Below are positions 27,453 to 35,314 of a stretch of DNA of 64,000 bases, in pieces. The notes below the pieces were generated by a model. That model did no database searches, was not told where the DNA came from, and saw nothing but the letters and a program-made list of their open reading frames with translations. The position numbers and the translations under genes were made by a program. Location of the stretch: assembly GCA_025463515.1 (NCBI GenBank), contig JAODAQ010000013.1, forward strand, positions 28,466 through 92,465. Reading direction: 5' to 3'. Position 1 is the first letter of the stretch. Each line of letters opens with the position of its first letter. The DNA comes from Rhodoglobus sp. GTDB taxonomy: Bacteria > Actinomycetota > Actinomycetes > Actinomycetales > Microbacteriaceae.

Positions 27453-28844
27453 CTAGCGGGCCAAGAAGGACACCCGGTCCTTGCCCGCGCTCTTCGCGAG
27501 GTACATCGCGCTGTCCGCGAGGCTCAGCAGCTCGTCGTTGGAGGGCTGCGGGCCCTCGGTCGGCGAGTACACCGCTACCCCCACGCTCGCGGTCACCGAG
27601 TAGCCGGGCGGGATGCCGTCGAGCGGCGCCGCGACCAGCTCGCGAATACGGTCTGCGATGGATGCCGCGGCCTCCCGGTCCGCGTCCTCGCACACGGCCA
27701 CGAACTCGTCGCCGCCATAGCGCCCCACCGCGTCCTCCCCGCGGACGCCGTTGCGGATACGCGCGGCGACCTGCTCGAGCACCGCGTCCCCCACGGCGTG
27801 GCCGAGCTGGTCGTTGATGCCCTTGAAGCCGTCGAGGTCGAGGAAGACCACCGAGAGCGGCCGGCCCGTCAGCACCGAGCGCTCGATCGCGACCTCCACC
27901 GTCTCGAGCAGCAGCTTGCGGTTCGCGAGGCCGGTGAGCTGGTCGTGCAGCGCCAGCCGCTCGAGCTCGCGCTGCAGTCGCACGCGCACGATCGCCTGGG
28001 CGGCCTGGCGCGAGAGCGCGGCCTGGAGGTCGGCGAACTGCGAGTCGAAGTCCTGGGCGCGCGCGAAGAAGCACGCGAGCACCCCGATCGGCTGGCCGGC
28101 GCGCAACAGCGGGATGACGCTCACCGAGTCGAGCCGGCGCTGGCGCAGTCCGTTGACGAGGGCCGTGTACGGGCCGTCGCCGTCGCGCACCGACACCGTG
28201 ATGGTCTTCTCCTCGATCAGCGCGGCGTCCGATGCGCGCGGCGCGCTGCGCGGCAGGAGGCCGTCGAGCGGGTGCGCTCCCGCCATGAGGATGTACTCGC
28301 CCTCCTCGTCGAGCAGGAAGACGCCCGTTGCGGTCGCGGAGAAGGCCTCGGTCGCGCTCGCGAGGAGCGCGCCGCAGATCTGCTCCTCGGTGGTGCTGCT
28401 CACGAACGCGCTGGACGAGGCCTGCAGCACGCGCACCCTGATCTCGGACGCCTCGGCGATGCGCCGGGCGCCCAGCAGCTCCCGCTCGTACTCGGCCCGC
28501 TCGCTCGCGTCGAAGATCGCCGTGTGCACGTCGCCCGCGTCGCCGCGGACCGTGGAGTTCAGAAGCACGGCGAGCGAGCTGCCGTCCGCGCGCACCATCG
28601 TGAGCGAGACCTCGCGCACCTCGCCCTGCAGCGCGAGCACGGGCGCGTGGCGGGTCTCGTAGAACAGCCGGCTGCCGGGGTCGAGGCGGTCGGCGAGCTT
28701 CGAGCCGACGAAGCTCTCGCGGTCGGTGCCGAGCCAGGCGATGATCGTGTCGTTGGCCTCGGCGATGACGCCGTCCGCCGTGCTGACGATGAGGCCGCAC
28801 GGCGCCAGGCGGTAGAGGTCTTCGAAGGGCGCGACGAGCGTCAT
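27453..28844 (-). CDS. PAS-GAF-GGDEF diguanylate cyclase coupled to RsbQ-like gene
   Basis: A 463-residue cytoplasmic sensor. Residues 1-120 are a PAS domain (LAPCGLIVSTADGVIAEAND), residues 135-290 a GAF domain, and residues 295-463 a GGDEF domain. The active site YGGDEF (376-381) is intact and the inhibitory RxxD site RGED (368-371) stands five residues before it, so it should make cyclic-di-GMP with product inhibition. Its ATG overlaps the stop of the RsbQ-like hydrolase (ATGA). In Bacillus, RsbQ acts on the PAS domain of the phosphatase RsbP; here the PAS output is GGDEF. I infer a hydrolase-gated cyclase. Confidence 0.9.
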   Translation of the reverse strand: MTLVAPFEDLYRLAPCGLIVSTADGVIAEANDTIIAWLGTDRESFVGSKLADRLDPGSRLFYETRHAPVLALQGEVREVSLTMVRADGSSLAVLLNSTVRGDAGDVHTAIFDASERAEYERELLGARRIAEASEIRVRVLQASSSAFVSSTTEEQICGALLASATEAFSATATGVFLLDEEGEYILMAGAHPLDGLLPRSAPRASDAALIEEKTITVSVRDGDGPYTALVNGLRQRRLDSVSVIPLLRAGQPIGVLACFFARAQDFDSQFADLQAALSRQAAQAIVRVRLQRELERLALHDQLTGLANRKLLLETVEVAIERSVLTGRPLSVVFLDLDGFKGINDQLGHAVGDAVLEQVAARIRNGVRGEDAVGRYGGDEFVAVCEDADREAAASIADRIRELVAAPLDGIPPGYSVTASVGVAVYSPTEGPQPSNDELLSLADSAMYLAKSAGKDRVSFLAR

Positions 28845-29656
28845 GGCAGATTCGCCAGGATGACCGCGGCGAGTTCATCCGGAGACGACAGGTTAGGCAG
28901 GTGCCCGGTCGCCGCGAGGTGCACCAGCGTGCTGCCCGGGATGCTCGCGCGCACGTACTCGCCCACCGCCGTCGGCGCGATCACGTCGTCGCTGCACTGC
29001 AGCACGACCGTGGGCACCGTCACGAGCGGGAGGTCTGCGCGGTTGTCGGAGAGGAACGTCACTCGCGCGAAGTGCCTGCCGATCGCCGGATCGGTCGCGC
29101 AGAACAGGCCGGTGAGCTCCTCGCCGACTTCGGGCCGATCGGGGTTGCCCGCGATGATCGGCGCCATCGTCGCCGACCAGCCGAGGTAGTTCGCGTCGAG
29201 CGAGTCGAGGAGGGCGTCGATGTCGGCCTGGCTGAAGCCGCCGAAGTAGTCCCCGTCGTCGACGTAGCGCGGTGAGGGGCCGACGAGCACGAGCCTGCCG
29301 AATCGGGAGGGGTCGGTCACGGAGGCCAGCACGCCCATCATGGTGCTCACGGAGTGCCCGACGAACACCGCGTCGTGCAGGTCGAGCGACTCGAGGATGT
29401 CGAGGATGTCGTCCGCGTAGCCGTGCAGGGAGTCGTACTTGCCGCGGTCGTAGGCCGACAGGTCGGAGCCGCCGGCGCCCACGTGGTCGAACAGGATGAC
29501 GCGGTAGTCGTCCGCGAAGTGGGGCACGACGGTGCGCCAGACCTCCTGGCTGCAGCCGAACCCGTGGGCGAACACCACGGGGCGTCCAGCCGGGTTGCCG
29601 AGCTCGCGCACGTTGTTGCGGGCCAGCACGTCTGTCACGGCAGGGGTCGTCGGCAC
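28841..29656 (-). CDS. RsbQ-like alpha/beta hydrolase
   Basis: A 271-residue hydrolase very like Bacillus subtilis RsbQ in memory-based comparison: LARNNV near the N-terminus, HGFGCSQEVW, YRVILFDHVGAGGSDLSAYD, GHSVST with Ser102, LVLVGPSPRYVDD, and CSDDVIAPT with the acid, then GHLPNLS with His252. RsbQ and its plant relatives D14/KAI2 act as signal receptors that hydrolyse a small ligand. The GTG start is chosen because AGGAG lies 7 nt upstream and the protein then has RsbQ length. It is coupled by a 4-nt overlap to a PAS-GAF-GGDEF gene. Confidence 0.88.
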   Translation of the reverse strand: MPTTPAVTDVLARNNVRELGNPAGRPVVFAHGFGCSQEVWRTVVPHFADDYRVILFDHVGAGGSDLSAYDRGKYDSLHGYADDILDILESLDLHDAVFVGHSVSTMMGVLASVTDPSRFGRLVLVGPSPRYVDDGDYFGGFSQADIDALLDSLDANYLGWSATMAPIIAGNPDRPEVGEELTGLFCATDPAIGRHFARVTFLSDNRADLPLVTVPTVVLQCSDDVIAPTAVGEYVRASIPGSTLVHLAATGHLPNLSSPDELAAVILANLP

Positions 29657-29831
29657 GAGCGTCTCCTGGGTCTGGGGAAAGTGTCCTGCATAGGGGAGCG
29701 TCGAGGGGGCCCGCGAACTCCTAGCCGGAGTATAAGTGTCTCGACCCGAAAATTGTTGCGGTAGATTTCGGGGTTGCCAAGCGGGTGAGATTGGTACATG
29801 CGTTTGCACGAGACAGGGCGGGTGAGCACCG

Positions 29832-30590
29832 GTGGTCGGTGAAGAGCGCCTGGCAAGTGATCTGCACGGAGCGGTTGCCCGCGGCGAGATAGTTGCCCAC
29901 TACCAACCCCAGATCGATCTCGCGACCGACCGCGTCGTCGCGGCCGAAGCTCTCGCCCGCTGGCGGCACCCGGAGCTCGGGCTCATCTCGCCCGCGGTCT
30001 TCATCCCGATCGCGGAGGAGACCGCCGTCATCCACTCGCTCGGGCGCTTCATGATCGACAAGGTGCTCGAGACCCTGGCTGGCTGGCGGGCCGACGACAT
30101 CGACCTCGAGGTCTCGGTCAACGTCTCTGCGACCCAGCTCACCGCGCTGCAGTTCTTCGACCGGCTGGACGCGGACCTCGAGCGGTTCGACCTGGCCCCG
30201 AACGCGCTCACGATCGAGATCACCGAGAGCCATCCGGTGCTCGACACCCCCTCGATCGCGCGGCGTCTCGAGGACTTGCGGCGGCGCGGCCTCGGGATCT
30301 CGATCGACGACTACGGCGTCGGGCACTCCTCGCTCAAGCAGCTCGAGCGCATGCCCGCCACCGAGTTGAAGATCGACCAGAGCCTCGTGCAGGACGACTC
30401 GGTGGAATCCCTCGCCCTGATGACCGCCGTCGTGGAGCTTGCGCACTGGCGCGGGCTGCGCGTCGTCGCCGAGGGCGTCGAGACTCCCGAGCAGCTGGAG
30501 CTCATGCGCGAGCTCGAGTGCGACCGCGCCCAGGGGTTCCTGCTCGGCCGTCCGATGGCGGCCGAGGAGTTGGCGGCGCTGGTCCGCTAG
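29832..30590 (+). CDS. Stand-alone EAL cyclic-di-GMP phosphodiesterase
   Basis: A 252-residue protein that is a single EAL domain. The catalytic set looks complete: HYQPQID, EALARW (EAL at 39-41), SVNVSATQL, ITESH, IDDYGVGHSS (DDFGTG variant), ELKIDQSLV, VAEGVET and QGFLLGRP. It should hydrolyse cyclic-di-GMP to pGpG. The start is GTG. It is divergent from the RsbQ/cyclase operon, so synthesis and breakdown of the messenger are encoded side by side. There is no sensor domain, so control is probably transcriptional or by partners. Confidence 0.88.
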   Translation: MVGEERLASDLHGAVARGEIVAHYQPQIDLATDRVVAAEALARWRHPELGLISPAVFIPIAEETAVIHSLGRFMIDKVLETLAGWRADDIDLEVSVNVSATQLTALQFFDRLDADLERFDLAPNALTIEITESHPVLDTPSIARRLEDLRRRGLGISIDDYGVGHSSLKQLERMPATELKIDQSLVQDDSVESLALMTAVVELAHWRGLRVVAEGVETPEQLELMRELECDRAQGFLLGRPMAAEELAALVR

Positions 30591-30593
30591 GCC

Positions 30594-30860
30594 TTACAGG
30601 CCGTCGAAGTCGTCGGTGCCGGCCGAGCGCGGCTCGTCGGCGGAGGAGTCGGTGTCGCCGCCGACATCGATCTGCGTCCACACCACCGGCATGCCCGGCG
30701 AGAACAGGATGTCGATGCCGGGCCCCGTGCGCAGCGGGGGAATGTTGACGTACCCGCCGCCCGCCTTGATCGCCTCGAGGATCTTGTTCTTGAGCTCGGT
30801 GACCGGGTCGGGGAGGAAGTAGTCGCGGCCATCGACGGTAAGCCTGTTTACAATCGCCAT
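30594..30860 (-). CDS. Small protein of unknown function
   Basis: An 88-residue protein: MAIVNRLTVDGRDYFLPDPV, a helix ELKNKILEAIKAGGG, then YVNIPPLRTGPGIDILFSPGMPVVWTQI and an acidic tail. The order helix, glycine turn, hydrophobic strand and strand with I-x-I-L-F/W is like the two DUF7882-like proteins nearby, though sequence identity is too low to claim homology. CAAGAT lies 6 nt before the ATG. It ends convergent to the EAL gene and is divergent from DUF7882 paralogue B, sharing a 38-bp gap. Confidence 0.6.
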   Translation of the reverse strand: MAIVNRLTVDGRDYFLPDPVTELKNKILEAIKAGGGYVNIPPLRTGPGIDILFSPGMPVVWTQIDVGGDTDSSADEPRSAGTDDFDGL

Positions 30861-30898
30861 GGACACATCTTGACACCCGCCACCGGAAAGACGATCAC

Positions 30899-31195
30899 AT
30901 GGGCCAGCTGCTGTACGGAACTCCCCCGGAGTCCTTCGAGCTCGACGACCGCACCCTCGCCCACGTCGAGGTCGTGACTCTCGCCAAGCTGCGGCGCAAC
31001 GAGAGCTTCGCGATCTCGCTGGATCGGCCGGAGGGCGGCCGCTGCACGATCTGGATCGGCACGAACGCGACCCTGCAGTTCCGCTTCGACCAGGGCCGCC
31101 AGGAGATCAACCGCGCGTGGCTCGACCAGCTCATCGACTCCGCGAACACCCCCGGTGGGCTGCGCATCGAGCCGGAGCCGACCGCGGGCGACTAG
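30899..31195 (+). CDS. DUF7882-like small protein (paralogue B)
   Basis: A 98-residue homologue of the protein encoded at 27102-27410: MGQLLYGTPPESFELDDRTLAHVEVVTLAKLRRNESFAISL, CTIWIGTNATLQFRF, INRAWLDQLIDSANTPGGLRIEPEP (in parts). The shared end block N/SANxPGGLxxxPEP is the clearest signature. Function is unknown. Its stop overlaps that of the convergent beta-helix gene by 4 nt (CTAG). GGAAAG about 9 nt upstream could be the ribosome-binding site. Confidence 0.75.
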   Translation: MGQLLYGTPPESFELDDRTLAHVEVVTLAKLRRNESFAISLDRPEGGRCTIWIGTNATLQFRFDQGRQEINRAWLDQLIDSANTPGGLRIEPEPTAGD

Positions 31196-31620
31196 CGCGC
31201 CGGCAGCACGTAGTTGTAGATGCCCGGATGCAGCGGCTCGAGCACCTCTGAGCCGTCCGAGTCATCCGGCTCCCGGCCCTCGACGGGCCCGCTGCGCATC
31301 CCGTGGTTCGTGAACGAGCCGTAATTCGTGACCGGACCGGCGAGGCGCCCGCCCGCCTCCACCGCCAGAGTGCCGGCAATGCGGATCTCAACCTTGCCCA
31401 CGAGGTCGCCACTCACTGTCGCTGTCGCGAGGCTCCCGACCTCCACCGCCCCGCGCAGTGCGCCCTGCACGAGCAGCGTTCCGCCGCCCTCGACGACGAC
31501 CGAGCCGTCATGCGTGCCGCCGACGATGAGCGTCCCGCCGTCGAGCACGGTTACCGAGCCCGTGGTCGTGCCCGCGAGGGTCGTGTATCCGGTGACGGTG
31601 CTGGGCGCTGTGGTGTCCAT
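31192..31620 (-). CDS. Bactofilin-like/polymer-forming beta-helix protein
   Basis: A 142-residue protein rich in Gly, Val and Thr with a short-repeat pattern (TLIVGGTHDGSVVVEGGGTLLVQGALRGAVEVGS, in parts, then ATVSGDLVGKVEI) that predicts a right-handed beta-helix over about residues 15-110. This resembles the bactofilin/polymer-forming cytoskeletal fold, but length and repeat regularity differ from classical bactofilins. There is no signal peptide. TAAGCT (complement of 31627-31632) lies 6 nt before the ATG. A role as a scaffold is possible. Confidence 0.6.
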   Translation of the reverse strand: MDTTAPSTVTGYTTLAGTTTGSVTVLDGGTLIVGGTHDGSVVVEGGGTLLVQGALRGAVEVGSLATATVSGDLVGKVEIRIAGTLAVEAGGRLAGPVTNYGSFTNHGMRSGPVEGREPDDSDGSEVLEPLHPGIYNYVLPAR

Positions 31621-31718
31621 GGTTCGAGCTTAGGGACGGGCCTCCGGGCCCCCTACCCCTTGCGCCGCGGCGCTCGGGTGCTCTCGCGGGGCGGCGGGCT
31701 CCGGATGACCCCTCGAAC

Positions 31719-32248
31719 GTTCACCGTATTCAGGACGTTGCCGGCCAGCCGCCGTGCGCACCGCGCGCCGCGCCACCAGCCCGCGCGACCCCCTGCACGA
31801 CCCGTCGCGCGCCGCCTGCCGAGCCCCAGAGGCGCCACCTCGCACCACCATCCCCGCGCCCCGCCACCCCGCACCACCAGCCCCACGCGCCACCCGACCC
31901 GCCCGGCCCTCTGCCCGGCGCCCCGCCAACCACCACGTCCCACGCTGCGCCGCGCCATCTTCCCCCGCACGGCGCCGTTGAATCGGTCCAAAGGGCAGTT
32001 TCTACGGCATGCTGCCCGGGATCCGTAACAACTGGCCTTTGGATCGTTCCAGCGGCGCCGTGGGATCTGGACGACAGCTCGAGACCGGTGGCCGGTCGGC
32101 CTCGACCGATCGGCGGACCGATTGGGGACGCGGGCGGTGTCGACGGCAGACACGAGACCGAGCACTGTGGGGCGCGCCTACCGGACGCAGCACTACCGGA
32201 CGCAGCAGCGGAGGCAGTCGAGCGGCGGATGTCCTGAATACGGTGAAC
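31719..32248. repeat. Nested inverted-repeat element, copy 2
   Basis: Outer arms of 18 nt at 31719-31736 and 32231-32248 are perfect inverted copies (GTTCACCGTATTCAGGAC on the left). Inner arms at 31980-32000 and 32030-32050 match at 17 of 21 positions and are extended by GGCGCC on both sides. The right inner arm AACTGGCCTTTGGATCGTT is identical to that of copy 1. The element is 530 bp, with a long C-rich left spacer. Confidence 0.78.
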
Positions 32249-32362
32249 GACTCGGGGCCATAGTCGCGGGCCCGATCATCCCGCCTGCTCGGGGCGGGCT
32301 CGCGAGCAGGGGCGCGCGGGCAGGGCGGCAGGCGGCGCGGGCGCGCCGTCGGGGGCGCGACG

Positions 32363-32368
32363 TACCCT
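32363..32368 (+). promoter_or_regulatory. -10 box of the GIY-YIG gene
   Basis: TACCCT lies exactly 6 nt before the ATG at 32375, so the transcript is probably leaderless. It is the same hexamer and spacing as in front of the Na+/H+ antiporter gene. No clear -35 box is seen. Confidence 0.5.
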
Positions 32369-32374
32369 GTCCGC

Positions 32375-32914
32375 ATGACGAGGGCGTGCGACATCCGGGG
32401 CTGTCGTGGTGCTGCCGACCCGGGCTCGCCGCTCGCGCTGTGCCCCGCGCACCTGATCGAGGCGCACGACTGGGTCGCGGGCGAGGTCGGGGTCACCGAC
32501 CTGCTGCCCTCGCCGTGCCTCGCGTGCGGCAACCGGGTGGGAGTGCGGTACCCGTCGGGCTGGATCTGCGCGCGCTGCGAATGGCGCGTCGGCGACATCA
32601 TCGAGGAGACGGCGCTCGTCGACGTCGTGTACTACATCCGGCAGCGGGAGCGGATCAAGATCGGCACCTCGGCGAACCCGCGCGGCCGGCTCGCGGCTCT
32701 GCACTACGACGAGGTGCTCGCGTTCGAGCGCGGCGACCGGCGCGTCGAGCACCTGCGGCACGAGCAGTTCGCGGCGCACCGGTTCCCGCGAACCGAGTGG
32801 TTCGCGATCCACGACGAGCTGCTGGAGCACATCGCCGAGATTGCCGCGGGCGTCGACGACCCCTGGCAGCGGCACGCGCTGTGGGTGAGTCAGGAGCTAG
32901 CGCGCCGAGGGTGA
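32375..32914 (+). CDS. GIY-YIG-type (T5orf172-like) nuclease-family protein
   Basis: A 179-residue protein. The N-terminal half is cysteine- and histidine-rich (CDIRGCRG, LCPAHL, CLACGN, ICARCEWRV), suggesting zinc fingers. The C-terminal half reads VVYYIRQRERIKIGTSANPRGRLAAL, then HLRHEQFAAHRFPRTEWFAI, the pattern of GIY-YIG/T5orf172 domains in which VYYI and IKIG represent the motif and the later Glu is a metal ligand. Activity is not proven; some members are inactive. It lies immediately beside the nested repeat element, which is worth noting though unexplained. Confidence 0.75.
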   Translation: MTRACDIRGCRGAADPGSPLALCPAHLIEAHDWVAGEVGVTDLLPSPCLACGNRVGVRYPSGWICARCEWRVGDIIEETALVDVVYYIRQRERIKIGTSANPRGRLAALHYDEVLAFERGDRRVEHLRHEQFAAHRFPRTEWFAIHDELLEHIAEIAAGVDDPWQRHALWVSQELARRG

Positions 32915-32978
32915 CCGCGCAACCCCGGGCGGCAGTTTCAGGGCTGTGCCTACAATCGGGCACGACGGAGGTTCTTCC

Positions 32979-33206
32979 ATGCACACCACCACGCCCGCTC
33001 CGCGCGCCAGCGACATTCGCCTCGACCTCATCTCGATGAACGAATGGCGCGTCTGCGACCGCCGGTTCTCCGAGCGCGACTCCCGCAGCGTTCTCGGCTT
33101 CATCGAGCGCCGCGAGTTCGAGTACGAGGTCATCTCCGTGCTCACCCCCGGCCCGGTGCGCAGCTTCGGCTCGCTCGCCTCCGCCACCCTGTCGTTCTCC
33201 GAATGA
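32979..33206 (+). CDS. Small conserved protein leading the glycogen/trehalose operon
   Basis: A 75-residue soluble protein with [40 protein letters not shown] (in parts) and a tail ending [11 protein letters not shown] recognise it as a small conserved actinobacterial protein without assigned function. ACGGAGG sits 8 nt before the ATG, and TACAAT at 32951-32956 is a good -10 box for the operon. The stop overlaps the glgX start by 4 nt (ATGA). Confidence 0.7.
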   Translation: MHTTTPAPRASDIRLDLISMNEWRVCDRRFSERDSRSVLGFIERREFEYEVISVLTPGPVRSFGSLASATLSFSE

Positions 33207-35314
33207 CCGACGTCGACTTCTGGCCGGGGTCGGCCTACCCGCTCGGCGCGACCTACGACGGCAACGGGACCAACTTCGCCCTGTTCAGCGAAATCGCCGA
33301 CCAGGTCGAGCTGTGCCTGTTCGACGACGCGGGCACCGAGAGCCGCGTGACGTTCGCGGAGTCCGACGCGTACGTGTGGCACGCCTACCTGCCGGGCATC
33401 CAGCCCGGGCAGCGCTACGGCTACCGCGTGACGGGGCCGTACGATCCGTCGAAGGGGCAGCGGGCGAATCCCAGCAAGCTGCTGCTCGACCCGTACGCGA
33501 AGGCGACCTGCGGCGATATCGACTGGGACCAGTCGCTGTTCTCCTACGACTTCAACGATCCGGATGCCCGCAACGACGACGATTCCGCCGGGCACATGAT
33601 GTACGGGGTGGTCGTCGACCAGGACTTCGACTGGACAGGGGACGCCCGTCCGCGCATCCCCTACAACCGGACCGTCATCTACGAGGCCCACGTGAAGGGC
33701 CTCACCGAGCTGCACCCCGACGTGCCCGAGGCGGAGCGCGGGACCTACAGCGGCGTCGCGCATCCGGCCATCATCGAGCACCTCCAGAGGCTCGGCGTCA
33801 CCGCCCTCGAGCTCATGCCCGTCCACCAGTTCGTCAACGACTCGACGCTGCAGGAGAAGGGCCTCTCGAACTACTGGGGCTACAACACGATCGGGTTCTT
33901 CGCGCCGCACTCCGGCTACGCGGCGCACGGCGATCGCGGCCAGCAGGTCGACGAGTTCAAGTCGATGGTGCGAGCGCTGCACGAGGCCGGTATCGAGGTG
34001 ATCCTCGACGTCGTGTACAACCACACCGCGGAGGGCAACCACCTGGGCCCGACCCTCTCGTTCCGCGGCATCGACAACGCGGCCTACTACCGGCTCGTCG
34101 AGGACGACCCGCAGTTCTACATGGACTACACCGGCACCGGCAACTCGTTCAACGTGCGCCACCCGCACTCGCTGCAGCTCATCATGGACTCGCTGCGGTA
34201 CTGGGTCACCGAGATGCACGTCGACGGCTTCCGCTTCGACCTCGCGGCGACGCTCGCGCGCGAGTTCTTCGACGTCGACAAGCTCTCGACCTTCTTCGAG
34301 CTCGTGCAGCAGGACCCGATCGTCTCGCAGGTGAAGCTCATCGCCGAGCCGTGGGACGTCGGCCCCGGCGGCTACCAGGTGGGCAACTTCCCGCCCCAGT
34401 GGACGGAGTGGAACGGGAAGTTCCGCGACACGGTCCGCGACTTCTGGCGGGGGGAGCCGGCCACAGTCGGCGAGTTCGCCGAGCGCCTGGGCGGCTCGGC
34501 CGACCTGTACGAGGGCGAGGGGCGGCGGCCCGTGGCATCCATCAATTTCGTCACAGCGCACGACGGCTTCACGCTGAACGACCTCGTCTCGTACAACGAG
34601 AAGCACAACGAGGCCAACGGCGAGGACGGCAACGACGGCGAATCGAGCAACCGCTCGTGGAACATGGGCGCCGAGGGCCCCACCGACGACGCCGCGATCA
34701 ACGAGCTGCGCGCGCGGCAGAAGCGCAACTTCCTCGCGACGCTGCTGCTCTCGCAGGGCGTCCCGATGATCGCGCACGGCGACGAGCTGGGGCGTACCCA
34801 GCAGGGCAACAACAACACCTACGCGCAGGACTCCGAGCTCAGCTGGATCCACTGGGAGGAGGCCGACCACGACCTCGTCGAGTTCACGGCCGGGCTCACG
34901 CGGCTGCGGGCGAAGCACCCCACGTTCCGGCGCGTGCGGTTCTTCAACGGACGCCCGGTCACCCGAGGAGCTGGCGAGCCGCTGCCCGACATCGAGTGGC
35001 TGAACACCGAGGCCGCGCCCATGACCGACGAGGACTGGGACACCGACTTCGTCAAGGCCGCGGGCGTGTTCCTCAACGGCCAGGGCATCAGGGGCCGGGA
35101 TGCCCGGGGCAACCGCATCACGGACGACAACGTACTGCTCTACTTCAACGCCTCCGAGAACGAGGTCGACTTCCAGCTGCCCCCGGAGGAGTACGGCGCG
35201 AAGTGGGAGGTCGTGGTGGACACCGCCGCCGGCGCGAGCGACGAGCACGTGCCCGCCGGCTCGCCGCTGCACGTGGTGGGCCGCTCGATGGTCGTGCTCG
35301 TGGCGCGGACGTGA
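33203..35314 (+). CDS. glgX: Glycogen debranching enzyme GlgX
   Basis: A 703-residue GH13 enzyme with an N-terminal CBM48 domain ([21 protein letters not shown]) and the catalytic barrel: DVVYNHT (region I), GFRFDLA (region II), IAEPWD (region III) and [14 protein letters not shown] (region IV). The isoamylase-type features fit removal of alpha-1,6 branches from glycogen limit dextrins, yielding linear maltodextrins for TreY. It overlaps the small upstream gene (ATGA) and the treY start, so it belongs to one operon. Confidence 0.94.
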   Translation: MTDVDFWPGSAYPLGATYDGNGTNFALFSEIADQVELCLFDDAGTESRVTFAESDAYVWHAYLPGIQPGQRYGYRVTGPYDPSKGQRANPSKLLLDPYAKATCGDIDWDQSLFSYDFNDPDARNDDDSAGHMMYGVVVDQDFDWTGDARPRIPYNRTVIYEAHVKGLTELHPDVPEAERGTYSGVAHPAIIEHLQRLGVTALELMPVHQFVNDSTLQEKGLSNYWGYNTIGFFAPHSGYAAHGDRGQQVDEFKSMVRALHEAGIEVILDVVYNHTAEGNHLGPTLSFRGIDNAAYYRLVEDDPQFYMDYTGTGNSFNVRHPHSLQLIMDSLRYWVTEMHVDGFRFDLAATLAREFFDVDKLSTFFELVQQDPIVSQVKLIAEPWDVGPGGYQVGNFPPQWTEWNGKFRDTVRDFWRGEPATVGEFAERLGGSADLYEGEGRRPVASINFVTAHDGFTLNDLVSYNEKHNEANGEDGNDGESSNRSWNMGAEGPTDDAAINELRARQKRNFLATLLLSQGVPMIAHGDELGRTQQGNNNTYAQDSELSWIHWEEADHDLVEFTAGLTRLRAKHPTFRRVRFFNGRPVTRGAGEPLPDIEWLNTEAAPMTDEDWDTDFVKAAGVFLNGQGIRGRDARGNRITDDNVLLYFNASENEVDFQLPPEEYGAKWEVVVDTAAGASDEHVPAGSPLHVVGRSMVVLVART

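Larger units (their letters stand above)
31621..32374. other. 754-bp intergenic region, repeat-bearing, no gene
   Basis: No credible gene lies here. It contains the promoter of the beta-helix gene, CCCCTTGCGCC at 31656-31666, a C-rich low-complexity stretch with CACCA and CGCCC runs (about 31770-31970) and the second nested inverted-repeat element (31719-32248). The GIY-YIG promoter is at the right end. Confidence 0.7.

Noticed and set aside
31720..31990. C-rich stretch that might be a CRISPR or minisatellite
   Set aside because: No constant repeat-spacer spacing; only short irregular CACCA/CGCCC strings.
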